A stretch of DNA of 64,000 nucleotides from DAOVRD01 sp964521715 (GTDB lineage: Bacteria > Planctomycetota > Brocadiia > SM23-32). Shown here piece after piece: positions 45,225-53,986 of this stretch. The stretch is taken from NCBI GenBank assembly GCA_964521715.1, contig CAZFSS010000012.1, forward strand, positions 1 to 64,000. Direction: 5' to 3'. Position 1 is the stretch's first letter. Each line of letters opens with the position of its first letter. The position numbers were made by a program, and so were the translations under genes. A model generated the notes under the pieces. It was not told the origin of the DNA and ran no database searches. It worked only from the letters and a program-made list of their open reading frames with translations.

Positions 45225-45674
45225 TCAGAGATCGACGTCGCCTGGCGGCTCGGCCGGTGCCTGGACGGCCGTCCCGCCCCCGCCGGCCTCCCGCGCGCCA
45301 CCCAGCGCCCGATAGCCCTGCAGGCCGAGCCGGAGGCCGATCACGATCATCAGCGCGGCGAAGACGATCTGCAGGTGGGCGTTGGAGATGACCTGCTTGG
45401 CCCGGCTGCCCAGCTCGGCGCCGAGCAGGCCGGCAGGGAGCGCCACGGCGACGAGCAGCCACCGGATGTCCTGCCCCATGTGCCACTGTTTCAGCGCGCC
45501 ATAGAGAGCCACGGGCACGATGTAGACGAGGGACGTGGCCGTCGCGGCCTTGGCGTCCAGCGCGAAGAGCAGTATCAGCATCGGGACCATGATCACGCCG
45601 CCCCCGATGCCGAGCAGGGCGCTCGAAAAGCCGGCGGCTAGGCCCACAAGCATGAAAGCGACATAGTGCCACAT
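45225..45674 (-). CDS. Half-length TSUP-family transporter
   Basis: 149 residues, only about four transmembrane helices: one TSUP half (GLAAGFSSALLGIGGGVIMVPMLILLF) and a Gly/Pro-rich tail (GAREAGGGGTAVQAPAEPPG). Most TSUP proteins are twice as long. It may work as a dimer. GGAGGAG precedes the ATG. About 700 nt from the full-length TSUP gene on the other strand. Confidence 0.8.
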   Translation of the reverse strand: MWHYVAFMLVGLAAGFSSALLGIGGGVIMVPMLILLFALDAKAATATSLVYIVPVALYGALKQWHMGQDIRWLLVAVALPAGLLGAELGSRAKQVISNAHLQIVFAALMIVIGLRLGLQGYRALGGAREAGGGGTAVQAPAEPPGDVDL

Positions 45675-45768
45675 GGTCTCCTCCGGTGTCCTGCGTGGCG
45701 TGTGGAGCCCCCGTGAGGGGGCGGACGGGACGACGCGTAGGATACTGCCGCCCGCGCGGCGCTGTCAA

Positions 45769-46977
45769 TCAGACGGCCGGCGGGCCGCTCCGCGGCCGCA
45801 GTGCCAACCGGCCGCGCAGATACCCCAGCCCCGCCAGCAGCCACCACGGCACGCTCAGCAGCAGCACGGGAACCGCGTAGATCCAGCCGCGCGGCCGCCA
45901 GAGGGCGCGCACCCCCCCGCGCAGGCAGACGTAACCGATCAGCAGCACGTACGAGCCCGTCATCGCCCCGAGCCAACACCACTGGCGGATGATCGCAGGA
46001 TGCATCTCCCTGCCGAACAGGTCCGGCCGCCAGTCATTGCGTATCATCAGGGCTATGGCTGCGTACGCGACGAAGTTCACGATCGCGACCGGGCATTCCC
46101 AATGCAGCACGGGGATCCGCAACGCCAGGAACCATCCCCAGATGAAGAGGGCTATGCTGCAGATGACGGCGGCGGGCAGGCTCAGGAGGGCGATCGGCAG
46201 CAGGAAAAGCGAGAGCACAGCGGCCGCCAGCACGCCGCTGTTCAGCCAGCACAGGCTATAGAGCCGGTCGAGCAACGCATCCGTGCGGCCATAGTGGAAG
46301 GCCCTCGCCATCGCTTTCCTCAGGCATTTGCGATCGTCCGGCACGTTGTAGGCAGCGACGGCCTCGTCGCTCAGCACGATCGAGTAACCCACCTCGCCGG
46401 TCTTGATGGAAAGGGCGATCGCCTGGCCCGAAGCGGTCAGGCCCTCAACTGCCAGATGGTCCACGTTGGCCAGCACGCTCGCCCGGTAGGCGTCGCACAG
46501 GTAGCTGACCACCTGCTCCCGGCTCAGGCCCGCCTTGCGGCTGCGTCTCTGGCGCGGATCTATCGTGTCCAGCAGACGGGCGGCCAGGCCGGGCTCGGTC
46601 CGGTCGAGTTCGTAGCACTGGCTCACGACGGCTCCCACCTGCTCGTCCGCAAACGGCGCGACCATGCTTCGCATCCAGCCGTCGCCCACCGGAATGCAGT
46701 GGGGCATGAGCAGGATTCTGAACTGGCCGCGGGCGGCGCGCAGTCCGCTGTCCACCAGGCGCGCCAGCGTGCAGGGCTCCCGCTCCCGCATCACGCGCAC
46801 TCCTTTGGTGCGGGTGGGGAGCGGCGCGTCCTCCGCGGCGCCGGGGGCGCACACGACGACCACCTCCTTGTTCGGGAAGTCCTGGCGCAGCACCTTCTCC
46901 AGGCACTGGGCGAGCAAGTGCGAGCCCGGGACAACGGGGATCACGACGGACACCAGGGAGTCGTTGATCGACTGCAT
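45769..46977 (-). CDS. Membrane-bound family 2 glycosyltransferase
   Basis: 402 residues. The N-terminal GT-A part begins SLVSVVIPVVPGSHLLAQCLEKVL with VVVVCAPG and LMPHCIPVGDGWM in the places of the usual DDGS and DxD blocks. The acidic motifs are therefore weak and the enzyme may be divergent or inactive. The catalytic-type segment SDEAVAAYNVPDDRKCLRKAMARAFHYGR is followed by about five transmembrane helices. Likely acts at the inner membrane on a surface polymer; acceptor unknown. Confidence 0.72.
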   Translation of the reverse strand: MQSINDSLVSVVIPVVPGSHLLAQCLEKVLRQDFPNKEVVVVCAPGAAEDAPLPTRTKGVRVMREREPCTLARLVDSGLRAARGQFRILLMPHCIPVGDGWMRSMVAPFADEQVGAVVSQCYELDRTEPGLAARLLDTIDPRQRRSRKAGLSREQVVSYLCDAYRASVLANVDHLAVEGLTASGQAIALSIKTGEVGYSIVLSDEAVAAYNVPDDRKCLRKAMARAFHYGRTDALLDRLYSLCWLNSGVLAAAVLSLFLLPIALLSLPAAVICSIALFIWGWFLALRIPVLHWECPVAIVNFVAYAAIALMIRNDWRPDLFGREMHPAIIRQWCWLGAMTGSYVLLIGYVCLRGGVRALWRPRGWIYAVPVLLLSVPWWLLAGLGYLRGRLALRPRSGPPAV

Positions 46978-47163
46978 GAGGGCCTGAGTTCGAGCGTGCG
47001 GTGATAAGGCTCGCAGGGCGATATTGTGCCAGGAACGGGGCGCCTGTCAAATGCGAAGGCGCCGCCCGCCGCCCTCAACGCTAGCTCGCAGGCCGCTCCG
47101 CGGGGCAGGAAGCGGACCGGCGCCGCCCTCATGCCGGCGATGGCGGGGCCCCGGGCCTTCGGC

Positions 47164-47192
47164 TTGTCTGAAGCCCGTCGATAGGCTAGAAT
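47164..47192 (+). promoter_or_regulatory. Promoter of the phosphoesterase gene
   Basis: TTGTCT (47164-47169), 17 bp, TAGAAT (47187-47192). Predicted +1 near 47199, which rules out the ATG at 47191 as the start. Confidence 0.6.
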
Positions 47193-47226
47193 GCCAGGTT
47201 CAGTTTCGGGGAAGGAGGCGGAACGG

Positions 47227-47952
47227 GTGCTGTACGGCGTGATAGCGGACATCCATGGGAACTTTGAGGCCCTGACGGCTGTCCTGGACCAGGTCGCGGC
47301 CGCCGATCCCGACCAGCTGATCTGCGTGGGCGACCTGGTCGGCTACGGCGCCAGCCCCGCCGAATGCGTCAGGACGGTGCGCGAGTTGGAGCCCGTCGTC
47401 GTCGCGGGCAACCACGACTGGGCGGCCGTGGGCAAGCTGAGCACCGCCTACTTCAACGCCGACGCGCGCGACTCGATCGACTGGACGGTCAGGCGTCTGT
47501 CCAGCGACGACCTGGACTACCTCCGCCGGCTCGAGCTCGTTCAGGTCACGGGCGACGTCACGGTCGTGCACAGCAGTCCTTCCTTCCCGGACTACTTCGA
47601 CTACCTGCAGACGCTCTATGACGTGCGCCTCGCCTTCGGTCACATGAACACGAAGGTCTGCTTCGTCGGTCACTCCCACGTGCCGGTGATGTTCAAGGAT
47701 TCGACGCCCATCAAGTACTTCACCAACGAGGACGTCTTCAAGATCCCCGACGATAACCGGGCCATCATCAACGTGGGCAGCGTGGGGCAGCCGCGGGATC
47801 TGGACCCGCGCGCCTGCTACGTGCTCTACGACAGCGACGAACACGTGGTGAGCATGCACCGCCTGGAGTACGACGTGCGGGCCGCCGCCGAACGGATGCT
47901 GGACGCGGGCCTGCCGGCCACGAACGCCGCCCGCATCATGGTGGGCCGATAG
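47227..47952 (+). CDS. Calcineurin-like metallophosphoesterase (YfcE/ApaH-like group)
   Basis: 241 residues. Metal motifs are complete: ADIHGN, GDLVGYG, GNHDW, VHSSP and GHSHVP, with the C-terminal INVGSVGQPRDLDPRACY typical of this soluble group. Substrates of near relatives include dinucleoside polyphosphates and other small phosphodiesters; not determinable here. GTG at 47227 has AAGGAGG 8 nt upstream and lies after the predicted +1. Converges with aroDE, 4 nt away. Confidence 0.88.
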   Translation: MLYGVIADIHGNFEALTAVLDQVAAADPDQLICVGDLVGYGASPAECVRTVRELEPVVVAGNHDWAAVGKLSTAYFNADARDSIDWTVRRLSSDDLDYLRRLELVQVTGDVTVVHSSPSFPDYFDYLQTLYDVRLAFGHMNTKVCFVGHSHVPVMFKDSTPIKYFTNEDVFKIPDDNRAIINVGSVGQPRDLDPRACYVLYDSDEHVVSMHRLEYDVRAAAERMLDAGLPATNAARIMVGR

Positions 47953-47956
47953 GGGA

Positions 47957-49435
47957 TCAGGAAGCGCAGAGGCGACTCCTGACGACGTCTTCCATGACCT
48001 GACGCGGCGCGTTCCGGCCCGTCCACAGCTCGAACTGCGCAGCGGCCTGGTTGACGAACCATTCCAGCCCGGACGCCGTGACCGCCCCCGCCTCCTCCGC
48101 CTCCCGCAGCAGGCGCGTCCGGATCGGGTTGTAGACCGAATCGAACACGGCCATCCCCTCGTGCAGCATGGCGGCGGGGACGGGCGTGTCGTCCACCCGC
48201 GGCCACATCCCTACGGAGGTGGCGTTGACCACCACGTCGGGCGCGCACGCCTGCATCTGGTCCAGTCCGCAGAAGGCGGCGCCGAGCTCCGCCGCAAGCT
48301 TCTCGGCCCTCGCGACCGTCCTGTTGGCGATGGTGAGCCTGCCGACCTTCCGCCGCAGGCCGTAGGCTATGGCGCGCGCGGCCCCGCCGGCGCCGACCAG
48401 CAGCACGCTCCGTTGCCCCAGGGGCGCCAGTCCCGCGCGCCCGGCCGCCTCCTCGACGGCGGCCACGGCGGCCTCGACGTCGGTGTTGAACCCGCTGCGG
48501 CGCCCGCCCCGGATCGAGACCGTATTCACCGCGCCGATGGCGGCGGCCAGCTCGTCCACGTCATGCATAAGGCGAAGCATGGCCTCCTTGTGCGGGATGG
48601 TCACGCTGAGCCCCCTGAGGTCGTGCGGCTCGAACCCCGCCAGGAACGTCCCGCAATCGTTGACTTTGAACGGCAGGTAGACCGCGTCCAGGCCGGTGGC
48701 CTCGAACGCCGCGTTGTGCACGGCCGGGCTCATGCTGTGGGCGACGGGATTGGCCACGACGCCGTAGACGGCCGTGCCCCTGCCCGTCCGGCGGAACCTG
48801 TACATCGACAGCATCTGGTCGTAGGGAACCTGTCCCGGAGCCGAGTCCTGCCCCTCGGCCAGGCTGGCGTAGGTCAGGAAGGCGCCGAACTTGGGCGCCA
48901 GTATCCGGCTTGCCACGCCTTCCTCGCCCATGCTCAGCGCGATCACTGGCACATCTGCGCCGTGACGCTCGATCAGTTCGAGCACGGGCGGCACCTCAGC
49001 GGCGTCGTTCGCGCTGACGACGATCTTCGCCACGTCCGGCCCGGTGTCGAGGATCCTCCGAAGCAGGGCCTCCATGTCGTCGGGCGTGCGCTCGAAGTCG
49101 TGGTGGGAGACAATCCTGGCGCAGCCCCCGGGCAGGCGGCCCAGGTCGGCGGCGGCGTCGAGCTCCACGTCCACATAGTCCGCGCCCAGCTCGGCGGCGC
49201 GGCGCAATGTCGCCAGTCGCGGCCCCTCGGGCCCGTCGTACCGGCCCCCCTGCCGGACCGGGCGGTTGGTGACGATGATGGGCCGATCCTTTGCCCGGCA
49301 GATGCGTTTCAGGTCGAGCGGCCCCATCAGGTCGAGGCGCAGCTCCACCACGTCCACTTCCCGTGGCAGGGAGTGCATGGCGGCCAGTGCCGCTTCGGTG
49401 TCCCCCTGGGTGAGTGGGACGCAGAGCTTCGTCAC
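47957..49435 (-). CDS. Bifunctional 3-dehydroquinate dehydratase / shikimate dehydrogenase
   Basis: 492 residues. Residues ~1-220 are a type I dehydroquinase with VELRLDLMG, the catalytic His in SHHDF and the Schiff-base Lys in AKIV. Residues ~225-492 are shikimate dehydrogenase: VVANPVAHSMSPAVHNAAF, TIPHKEAML with the catalytic Lys, the NADP GAGGAARAI loop, and NRT. The fusion lets steps 3 and 4 of the shikimate pathway proceed in one chain, as in plants and chlamydiae. GTG start. The DAHP synthase gene is 30 kb away. Confidence 0.95.
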   Translation of the reverse strand: MTKLCVPLTQGDTEAALAAMHSLPREVDVVELRLDLMGPLDLKRICRAKDRPIIVTNRPVRQGGRYDGPEGPRLATLRRAAELGADYVDVELDAAADLGRLPGGCARIVSHHDFERTPDDMEALLRRILDTGPDVAKIVVSANDAAEVPPVLELIERHGADVPVIALSMGEEGVASRILAPKFGAFLTYASLAEGQDSAPGQVPYDQMLSMYRFRRTGRGTAVYGVVANPVAHSMSPAVHNAAFEATGLDAVYLPFKVNDCGTFLAGFEPHDLRGLSVTIPHKEAMLRLMHDVDELAAAIGAVNTVSIRGGRRSGFNTDVEAAVAAVEEAAGRAGLAPLGQRSVLLVGAGGAARAIAYGLRRKVGRLTIANRTVARAEKLAAELGAAFCGLDQMQACAPDVVVNATSVGMWPRVDDTPVPAAMLHEGMAVFDSVYNPIRTRLLREAEEAGAVTASGLEWFVNQAAAQFELWTGRNAPRQVMEDVVRSRLCAS

Positions 49436-49479
49436 GCGCGGTCTCCCTTCGGGTGCGGGGCCTTCGGCCGGGGAGGGCG

Positions 49480-49508
49480 ATTATACCGCCGCTGGGGCCG
49501 GGTTTCAC
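49480..49508 (-). promoter_or_regulatory. aroDE promoter
   Basis: Minus-strand GTGAAA (49508-49503), 17 bp, consensus TATAAT (49485-49480); +1 near 49473, leader of about 38 nt. Confidence 0.5.
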
Positions 49509-49525
49509 CCGGTGGGACCCCTCGC

Positions 49526-49554
49526 TTGAGTTGAGCTGCGCAAAATGCTATCAT
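49526..49554 (+). promoter_or_regulatory. secDF promoter
   Basis: TTGAGT (49526-49531), 17 bp, TATCAT (49549-49554); leader of about 110 nt to the secDF start. Confidence 0.5.
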
Positions 49555-49669
49555 CCAATCGATTCTGCCTGAGCCGTTTAGGGGCGCATCGAAGGGTTTC
49601 CGCAATCGCCCGTTCGGGTGCTTTCGAACGCCGCAGTCCCATTTCCTCCGCGGAGCGAATGTCCGAGCC

Positions 49670-52600
49670 ATGTCCGGTCGAATGACCAAATGGATCCTCT
49701 TCGTCATACTGCCCTTGGTGATCGCCCTTTATGCCAGTTACCCGCCCTTCGGCGTCAGGGTCGAGGAGCGGCTGGTGGAGAAGGTGGTCGCGCGCACTGC
49801 GCAGCAAGCTGCCGCGCACGGCGTGGAGGTCGGTGAGCAGTACGTTGCGAACGAGAAAGTCGTCTGGCGCAGGTTCCTGCCGCTTGCCCTGGGCGAGCGC
49901 CAGACGGAGGCCGAAGTGGTCGAGCGGCCGAACGAGGACACGATCGTCGAGCGGCAGACGACGAGCGTGCGCGGTCGCGTCAAGCTCGGGCTCGATGTGG
50001 CGGGGGGCACGGAGCTGCTCTACCAGCTCAAGCCGCAGAAGGGGGAGGAGCTGCGCGGCAAGGTCGCCGACACGATCGAAATCCTCAAGAAGCGCATTGA
50101 CCCCAGCAACGTCAAGGAGTACCGCATCCAGGCGCTGGAGCACGACAGGATCCTGATCCAGATTCCGCAGGCGACTCCGGCCGAAGTCGAGCGCGACAAG
50201 AATCGGCTCGAGGAGATGGGCAAGCTGGAGTTCAAGCTGGCCGTCCCGCGCGTGGGCGGCGAGGCGAAGTTCGCCCGCTGGTACGAGGAAGCCGAACGCG
50301 GGGAGGTCCCCGAAGGCTTCACGAAGATGTACCTGGAAGGGGACTCCCTGAAGGATTACTACCTGGTCAAGAAGGGCGAGGCGGAGATAACGGGCGACCG
50401 GCTCGCTGCCGGCAAGCTGCAGGCGACCACGGACCGGTATGCCCGGCCGGCCGTCGGCTTCCAGTTCGACGGCATCGGAGAGCATCGGTTCGCCAACATC
50501 ACCGAGAGCAACCGCGGCTGGGCCCTGGCCATCATCCTGGACGGCGTGCTCAAGAGCGCGCCCACCATCCAGGAACGGATCCTCGGCGCGGGCGAGATCA
50601 CCGGCAACTTCACGCAGGAACAAGTGAATGACATGCTCAACATCCTGCGCTCCGGCAGCCTGCCCATGGACATCGAACTGCTCCAGGAGAGCACGGTGGG
50701 GCCGCAGATCGGGCGCGACTCCATCCGGCGGGGACTGGGGTCCTTTGCCGTCGGCGGCTTTCTGGTCCTGGCCTTCATCGCCGTCTACTACATGCGCTGC
50801 GGCATGGTGGCGGACGCCGCCATCATCCTCAACGTCGTCCTGCTGGTGGGCGTGCTCTGCGTGCTCGGTGCTGCGCTGACCCTGCCCGGCATGGCCGGCA
50901 TCGCGCTGACCGTCGGCATGGCGGACGACGCGAACGTCCTGATCTACGAGCGCATCCGTGAGGAGTCCGCCGGGGGCAAGGGGCTGCGCCTGGCGCTACG
51001 CAGCGCCTACCACCGCGCCTTCACGGTCATCTTCGATTCCAACGTCACGACGCTGCTGACGGCCGTCATCCTTTACCTGATTGGCACCGGCCCTGTCAGG
51101 GGGTTCGCCGTCACCCTCTCGTTCGGCATTCTGCTGAACATGTTCACGGCCGTGGTGGTCACGCGGCTGGTGTTGGAGACGATGATCGACAGGGGCTGGC
51201 TGCGCGAGTTCAAGATGCTGTCGATGCTGGGCCGGACCGAGATCGGGTTCTCGCGGCTTCGCAGGCCCGCATACTTCATGTCGCTGACCGTCCTGGTCAT
51301 CGGGCTCGTCGCGCTGGCCTTGCGGGGCTCTCGTCTGTACGACATCGACTTCACGGGTGGCTCGCTCATCCAGTTGTCGCTGGCCAAGCCGACGCCGGTC
51401 GCCCAGGTGCGCTCGCGGCTGGCCGAGGGCGGGTTCCCTGACGCAGAGGTGCAGGGGGTGCGCACGGCGACCGCCACGCAGGAGGGCGTTACCGACTTCG
51501 GCATCCGCATAAAGGGCGCTGGGCTGGAGAAGGTCAGGGAGGAAGTCCTTCCCCAGCTCAGGGCCAAGCTGTCCGCCGCCGGCCTGCTCGGCGCAGGCTC
51601 TTCGCTTGAGCCGAGCTCCGACGGCCGCGCTCTCGAGCTCGATCTCGCCAGACCCGTCGAGGAAGCGGATCTGCGTTCGGCTTTGGGCGAGCTCGTCCAG
51701 GGAGGCGCAGCGGGGGCCCCGAGGGTCATGGACGCGATCATGCCGGACGAGACCGTTCGCGGCACGAGGGTGCAGGTGGGCTTGCAGGAAGCATCCGCTC
51801 TGGCTCAACGCAGGGGGCTCTGGGATGAAGCGCTGCGAACGCTCGCGTGGGCCGGTCTGGCCGGCAGCGACTACGGCATCCGCACTTGCGAGTTGAAAGA
51901 GGAGGCCGGCGCCGGGGCGTCTGCCCCGGAGCTCGAGCTCGTGCTGGACAAGCCCATCCAGGTGGAGCTTCTGGAGACCGAGCTGGACAAGCGGCAGTTC
52001 CCCCAGATCGAGGTGCTCCCCGAGGGGCAGGACGGCGTGGCTTTCAGCCTGCGCGCCAAGCGGGACGTCCTGGAGCAGTTCCGGAAGGAGTTCCCCGCCG
52101 GGGCCACGCTGACCAGCGTTCCCCAGGCCCAGATCGACGGCCTGACGATCACGGTGAACCTGTCGAACGAGTTCTCCGAGCAGGACATTCGGGCCCTGTT
52201 CGATAAGGAGAGGCTCTCGACCGAGTACATCATCCTGCTGGGTGCGCCGAGCACGCGGTTCCGCTTCAACCTGAGCTATGAGCCCATCCGGGAGAAGATG
52301 GAGAGCATCTTCGCCGACCTGGCCCGCCGGGCCACCGGGGCCTCGTTCGAGCCCTTGCAGGACGAGGCGGGCGCGGGGGACGCCGTGCGCGTCAAGATGA
52401 CGCTCGACGAACCGATGGCTTTCGCCGACGCCAGGCACTATATCGAGAGGGCGGACGTTGGGCGGGGCGCCAGCGAGCTGATCGTCGGACGGGACGACTA
52501 CGCGCCGGACGTGCTGGTCGGCGAGCTGACGCTCCAGATGCCGCGGGACCAGGCGGCCGAGATACAGACGCGCATCGGGCAGGCGTTCGCCGAGCCCAGG

Positions 52601-53248
52601 GCCGTGGAGAAGATCGTCAGCATCGGCGCCACCGTGGCCGAGGAGACGCAGGGCAGGGCGTTGCTGGCCGTCGTCTTCGCCTCGGTGGTAATTATCCTCT
52701 ACCTGGCGGTCCGTTTTCGCGCCTTGCGGTTCGGGGTCGCGGCCGTCATCGCCCTCGTCCACGACATCCTCATAACGGCCGGCATGATCGCGCTGGCCGA
52801 CTGGAGCGGCGTCATGGGCAACGTCAAGATCAACCTGGCGATGCTGGCCGCTTTCCTCACCATTCTCGGCTACAGCGTGAACGACACGATCGTGGTCTTC
52901 GACCGTATCCGCGAGAACATGGCCAACCTGGGGCGTAAGACCGTCAGCGCCGAACTGATCGACGCCAGCATCAACCAGACGCTCAGCCGCACGATCCTGA
53001 CGTCTCTGACTACCCTGATGGTTGTCGTCGTCCTCTACCTGATGGGGGGACCGGTGCTTCAGGGCCTGGCCCTGGCCCTCACCATCGGCATCGTCGTCGG
53101 CACCTACTCCAGCGTGTTCGTCGCCAGCCCCATCCTGCTGGACTGGGCCGGCCTCGTCTCGGGCACCCGCATGTTCTTCAAGATCGTCTTCCTTCCCGTG
53201 ACGCTTCCCTTCAAGCTGCTCGGCATGGTGCTGGGCGGGCGACGGTGA
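49670..53248 (+). CDS. secDF: Fused protein translocase subunit SecDF with enlarged second periplasmic region
   Basis: 1192 residues. The SecD half has TM1 (~6-20), a P1 domain with LGLDVAGGTELLYQL, and TM2-6 with GIALTVGMADDANVLIYERIREE near residue 415. The SecF half begins at ~535 with DIDFTGGSLIQL. It has the usual TM bundle at the end (VVIILYLAVRF; INLAMLAAFLTILGYSVNDTIVVFDRIREN). Between them, about residues 565-985 form a periplasmic region of ~420 residues, several times the usual SecF loop, built from about five similar ~80-residue beta-alpha modules. SecDF uses the proton gradient to finish Sec-dependent export. ATG 49670 or 49682 would both keep TM1. Confidence 0.93.
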   Translation: MSGRMTKWILFVILPLVIALYASYPPFGVRVEERLVEKVVARTAQQAAAHGVEVGEQYVANEKVVWRRFLPLALGERQTEAEVVERPNEDTIVERQTTSVRGRVKLGLDVAGGTELLYQLKPQKGEELRGKVADTIEILKKRIDPSNVKEYRIQALEHDRILIQIPQATPAEVERDKNRLEEMGKLEFKLAVPRVGGEAKFARWYEEAERGEVPEGFTKMYLEGDSLKDYYLVKKGEAEITGDRLAAGKLQATTDRYARPAVGFQFDGIGEHRFANITESNRGWALAIILDGVLKSAPTIQERILGAGEITGNFTQEQVNDMLNILRSGSLPMDIELLQESTVGPQIGRDSIRRGLGSFAVGGFLVLAFIAVYYMRCGMVADAAIILNVVLLVGVLCVLGAALTLPGMAGIALTVGMADDANVLIYERIREESAGGKGLRLALRSAYHRAFTVIFDSNVTTLLTAVILYLIGTGPVRGFAVTLSFGILLNMFTAVVVTRLVLETMIDRGWLREFKMLSMLGRTEIGFSRLRRPAYFMSLTVLVIGLVALALRGSRLYDIDFTGGSLIQLSLAKPTPVAQVRSRLAEGGFPDAEVQGVRTATATQEGVTDFGIRIKGAGLEKVREEVLPQLRAKLSAAGLLGAGSSLEPSSDGRALELDLARPVEEADLRSALGELVQGGAAGAPRVMDAIMPDETVRGTRVQVGLQEASALAQRRGLWDEALRTLAWAGLAGSDYGIRTCELKEEAGAGASAPELELVLDKPIQVELLETELDKRQFPQIEVLPEGQDGVAFSLRAKRDVLEQFRKEFPAGATLTSVPQAQIDGLTITVNLSNEFSEQDIRALFDKERLSTEYIILLGAPSTRFRFNLSYEPIREKMESIFADLARRATGASFEPLQDEAGAGDAVRVKMTLDEPMAFADARHYIERADVGRGASELIVGRDDYAPDVLVGELTLQMPRDQAAEIQTRIGQAFAEPRAVEKIVSIGATVAEETQGRALLAVVFASVVIILYLAVRFRALRFGVAAVIALVHDILITAGMIALADWSGVMGNVKINLAMLAAFLTILGYSVNDTIVVFDRIRENMANLGRKTVSAELIDASINQTLSRTILTSLTTLMVVVVLYLMGGPVLQGLALALTIGIVVGTYSSVFVASPILLDWAGLVSGTRMFFKIVFLPVTLPFKLLGMVLGGRR

Positions 53249-53282
53249 GCGCCCGCTGCTTCCGCCGATCTGCGAGCCCGTG

Positions 53283-53948
53283 ATGGAAGCCAGGATATTC
53301 GGCGTGATATTCGACATGGACGGCGTGCTGGCGGACACCGCCCGCGCGCACTTCGAAAGCTGGCTGGCCGTCGGCCGGAAGTGGGACGCGCAGATCACGT
53401 GGGAGGACTTCGAGAGCACCTTCGGCCGGCCCAACCACCAGATCATCCCCGAGATGCTTCACCGCGAAGTGCCGGACGCGGAGCTGAGGGAGATCGACCG
53501 CTTCAAGGAGGCGGCCTTCCGCGACATTATCCGCCGGGAGCTCGAGCCGCTGCCGGGAGTGGCGGCGCTGATTCGGGAGCTTCACGCCGCCGGCTTTCGG
53601 CTTGCCGTCGGCTCGTCCGGGCCGCGGGAGAACATCGAGCTCGTCCTGGACGTGGCGGGCGTGACGCGCTACTTCGGGGCCGTGGTCAGCGGATGGGACG
53701 TGCAGCGCGGCAAGCCCGCGCCGGAGGTCTTCCTGAAGGCGGCGGCCGGCATCGGCGTCGAGCCCCCGGACTGCCTCGTCATCGAGGACGTGCCCGCCGG
53801 CATTCAGGCGGCCCATGCCGCCGGCATGAAGTGCGTGGCCGTCACGACGACGCACGAGGCCGATGCGCTTGCCGCCGCCGACCGCGTCGTGGAAAGCCTC
53901 ACCGAGCTCACCGTTCGGGACGTCAAGGCAATGCTGGGGCGGGATTGA
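53283..53948 (+). CDS. HAD-superfamily phosphatase/phosphomutase (subfamily IA)
   Basis: 221 residues. Motif I DMDGVLAD, a helical cap (residues ~16-80), motif II GSSGP, motif III Lys in GKPAPEVF, and motif IV VIEDVPAG. The closest group is beta-phosphoglucomutase/phosphoglycolate phosphatase-like; the substrate is not determined. GTG at 53280 directly precedes the ATG used here. Convergent with accA. Confidence 0.88.
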   Translation: MEARIFGVIFDMDGVLADTARAHFESWLAVGRKWDAQITWEDFESTFGRPNHQIIPEMLHREVPDAELREIDRFKEAAFRDIIRRELEPLPGVAALIRELHAAGFRLAVGSSGPRENIELVLDVAGVTRYFGAVVSGWDVQRGKPAPEVFLKAAAGIGVEPPDCLVIEDVPAGIQAAHAAGMKCVAVTTTHEADALAAADRVVESLTELTVRDVKAMLGRD

Positions 53949-53986
53949 GGGCCTTGCCAAGGGATTCGCGCGAGCCGCAGCGGAGC

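Noticed and set aside
47191..47193. ATG at 47191 as start of the phosphoesterase gene
   Set aside because: It overlaps the -10 element; GTG 47227 has AAGGAGG at the right distance.
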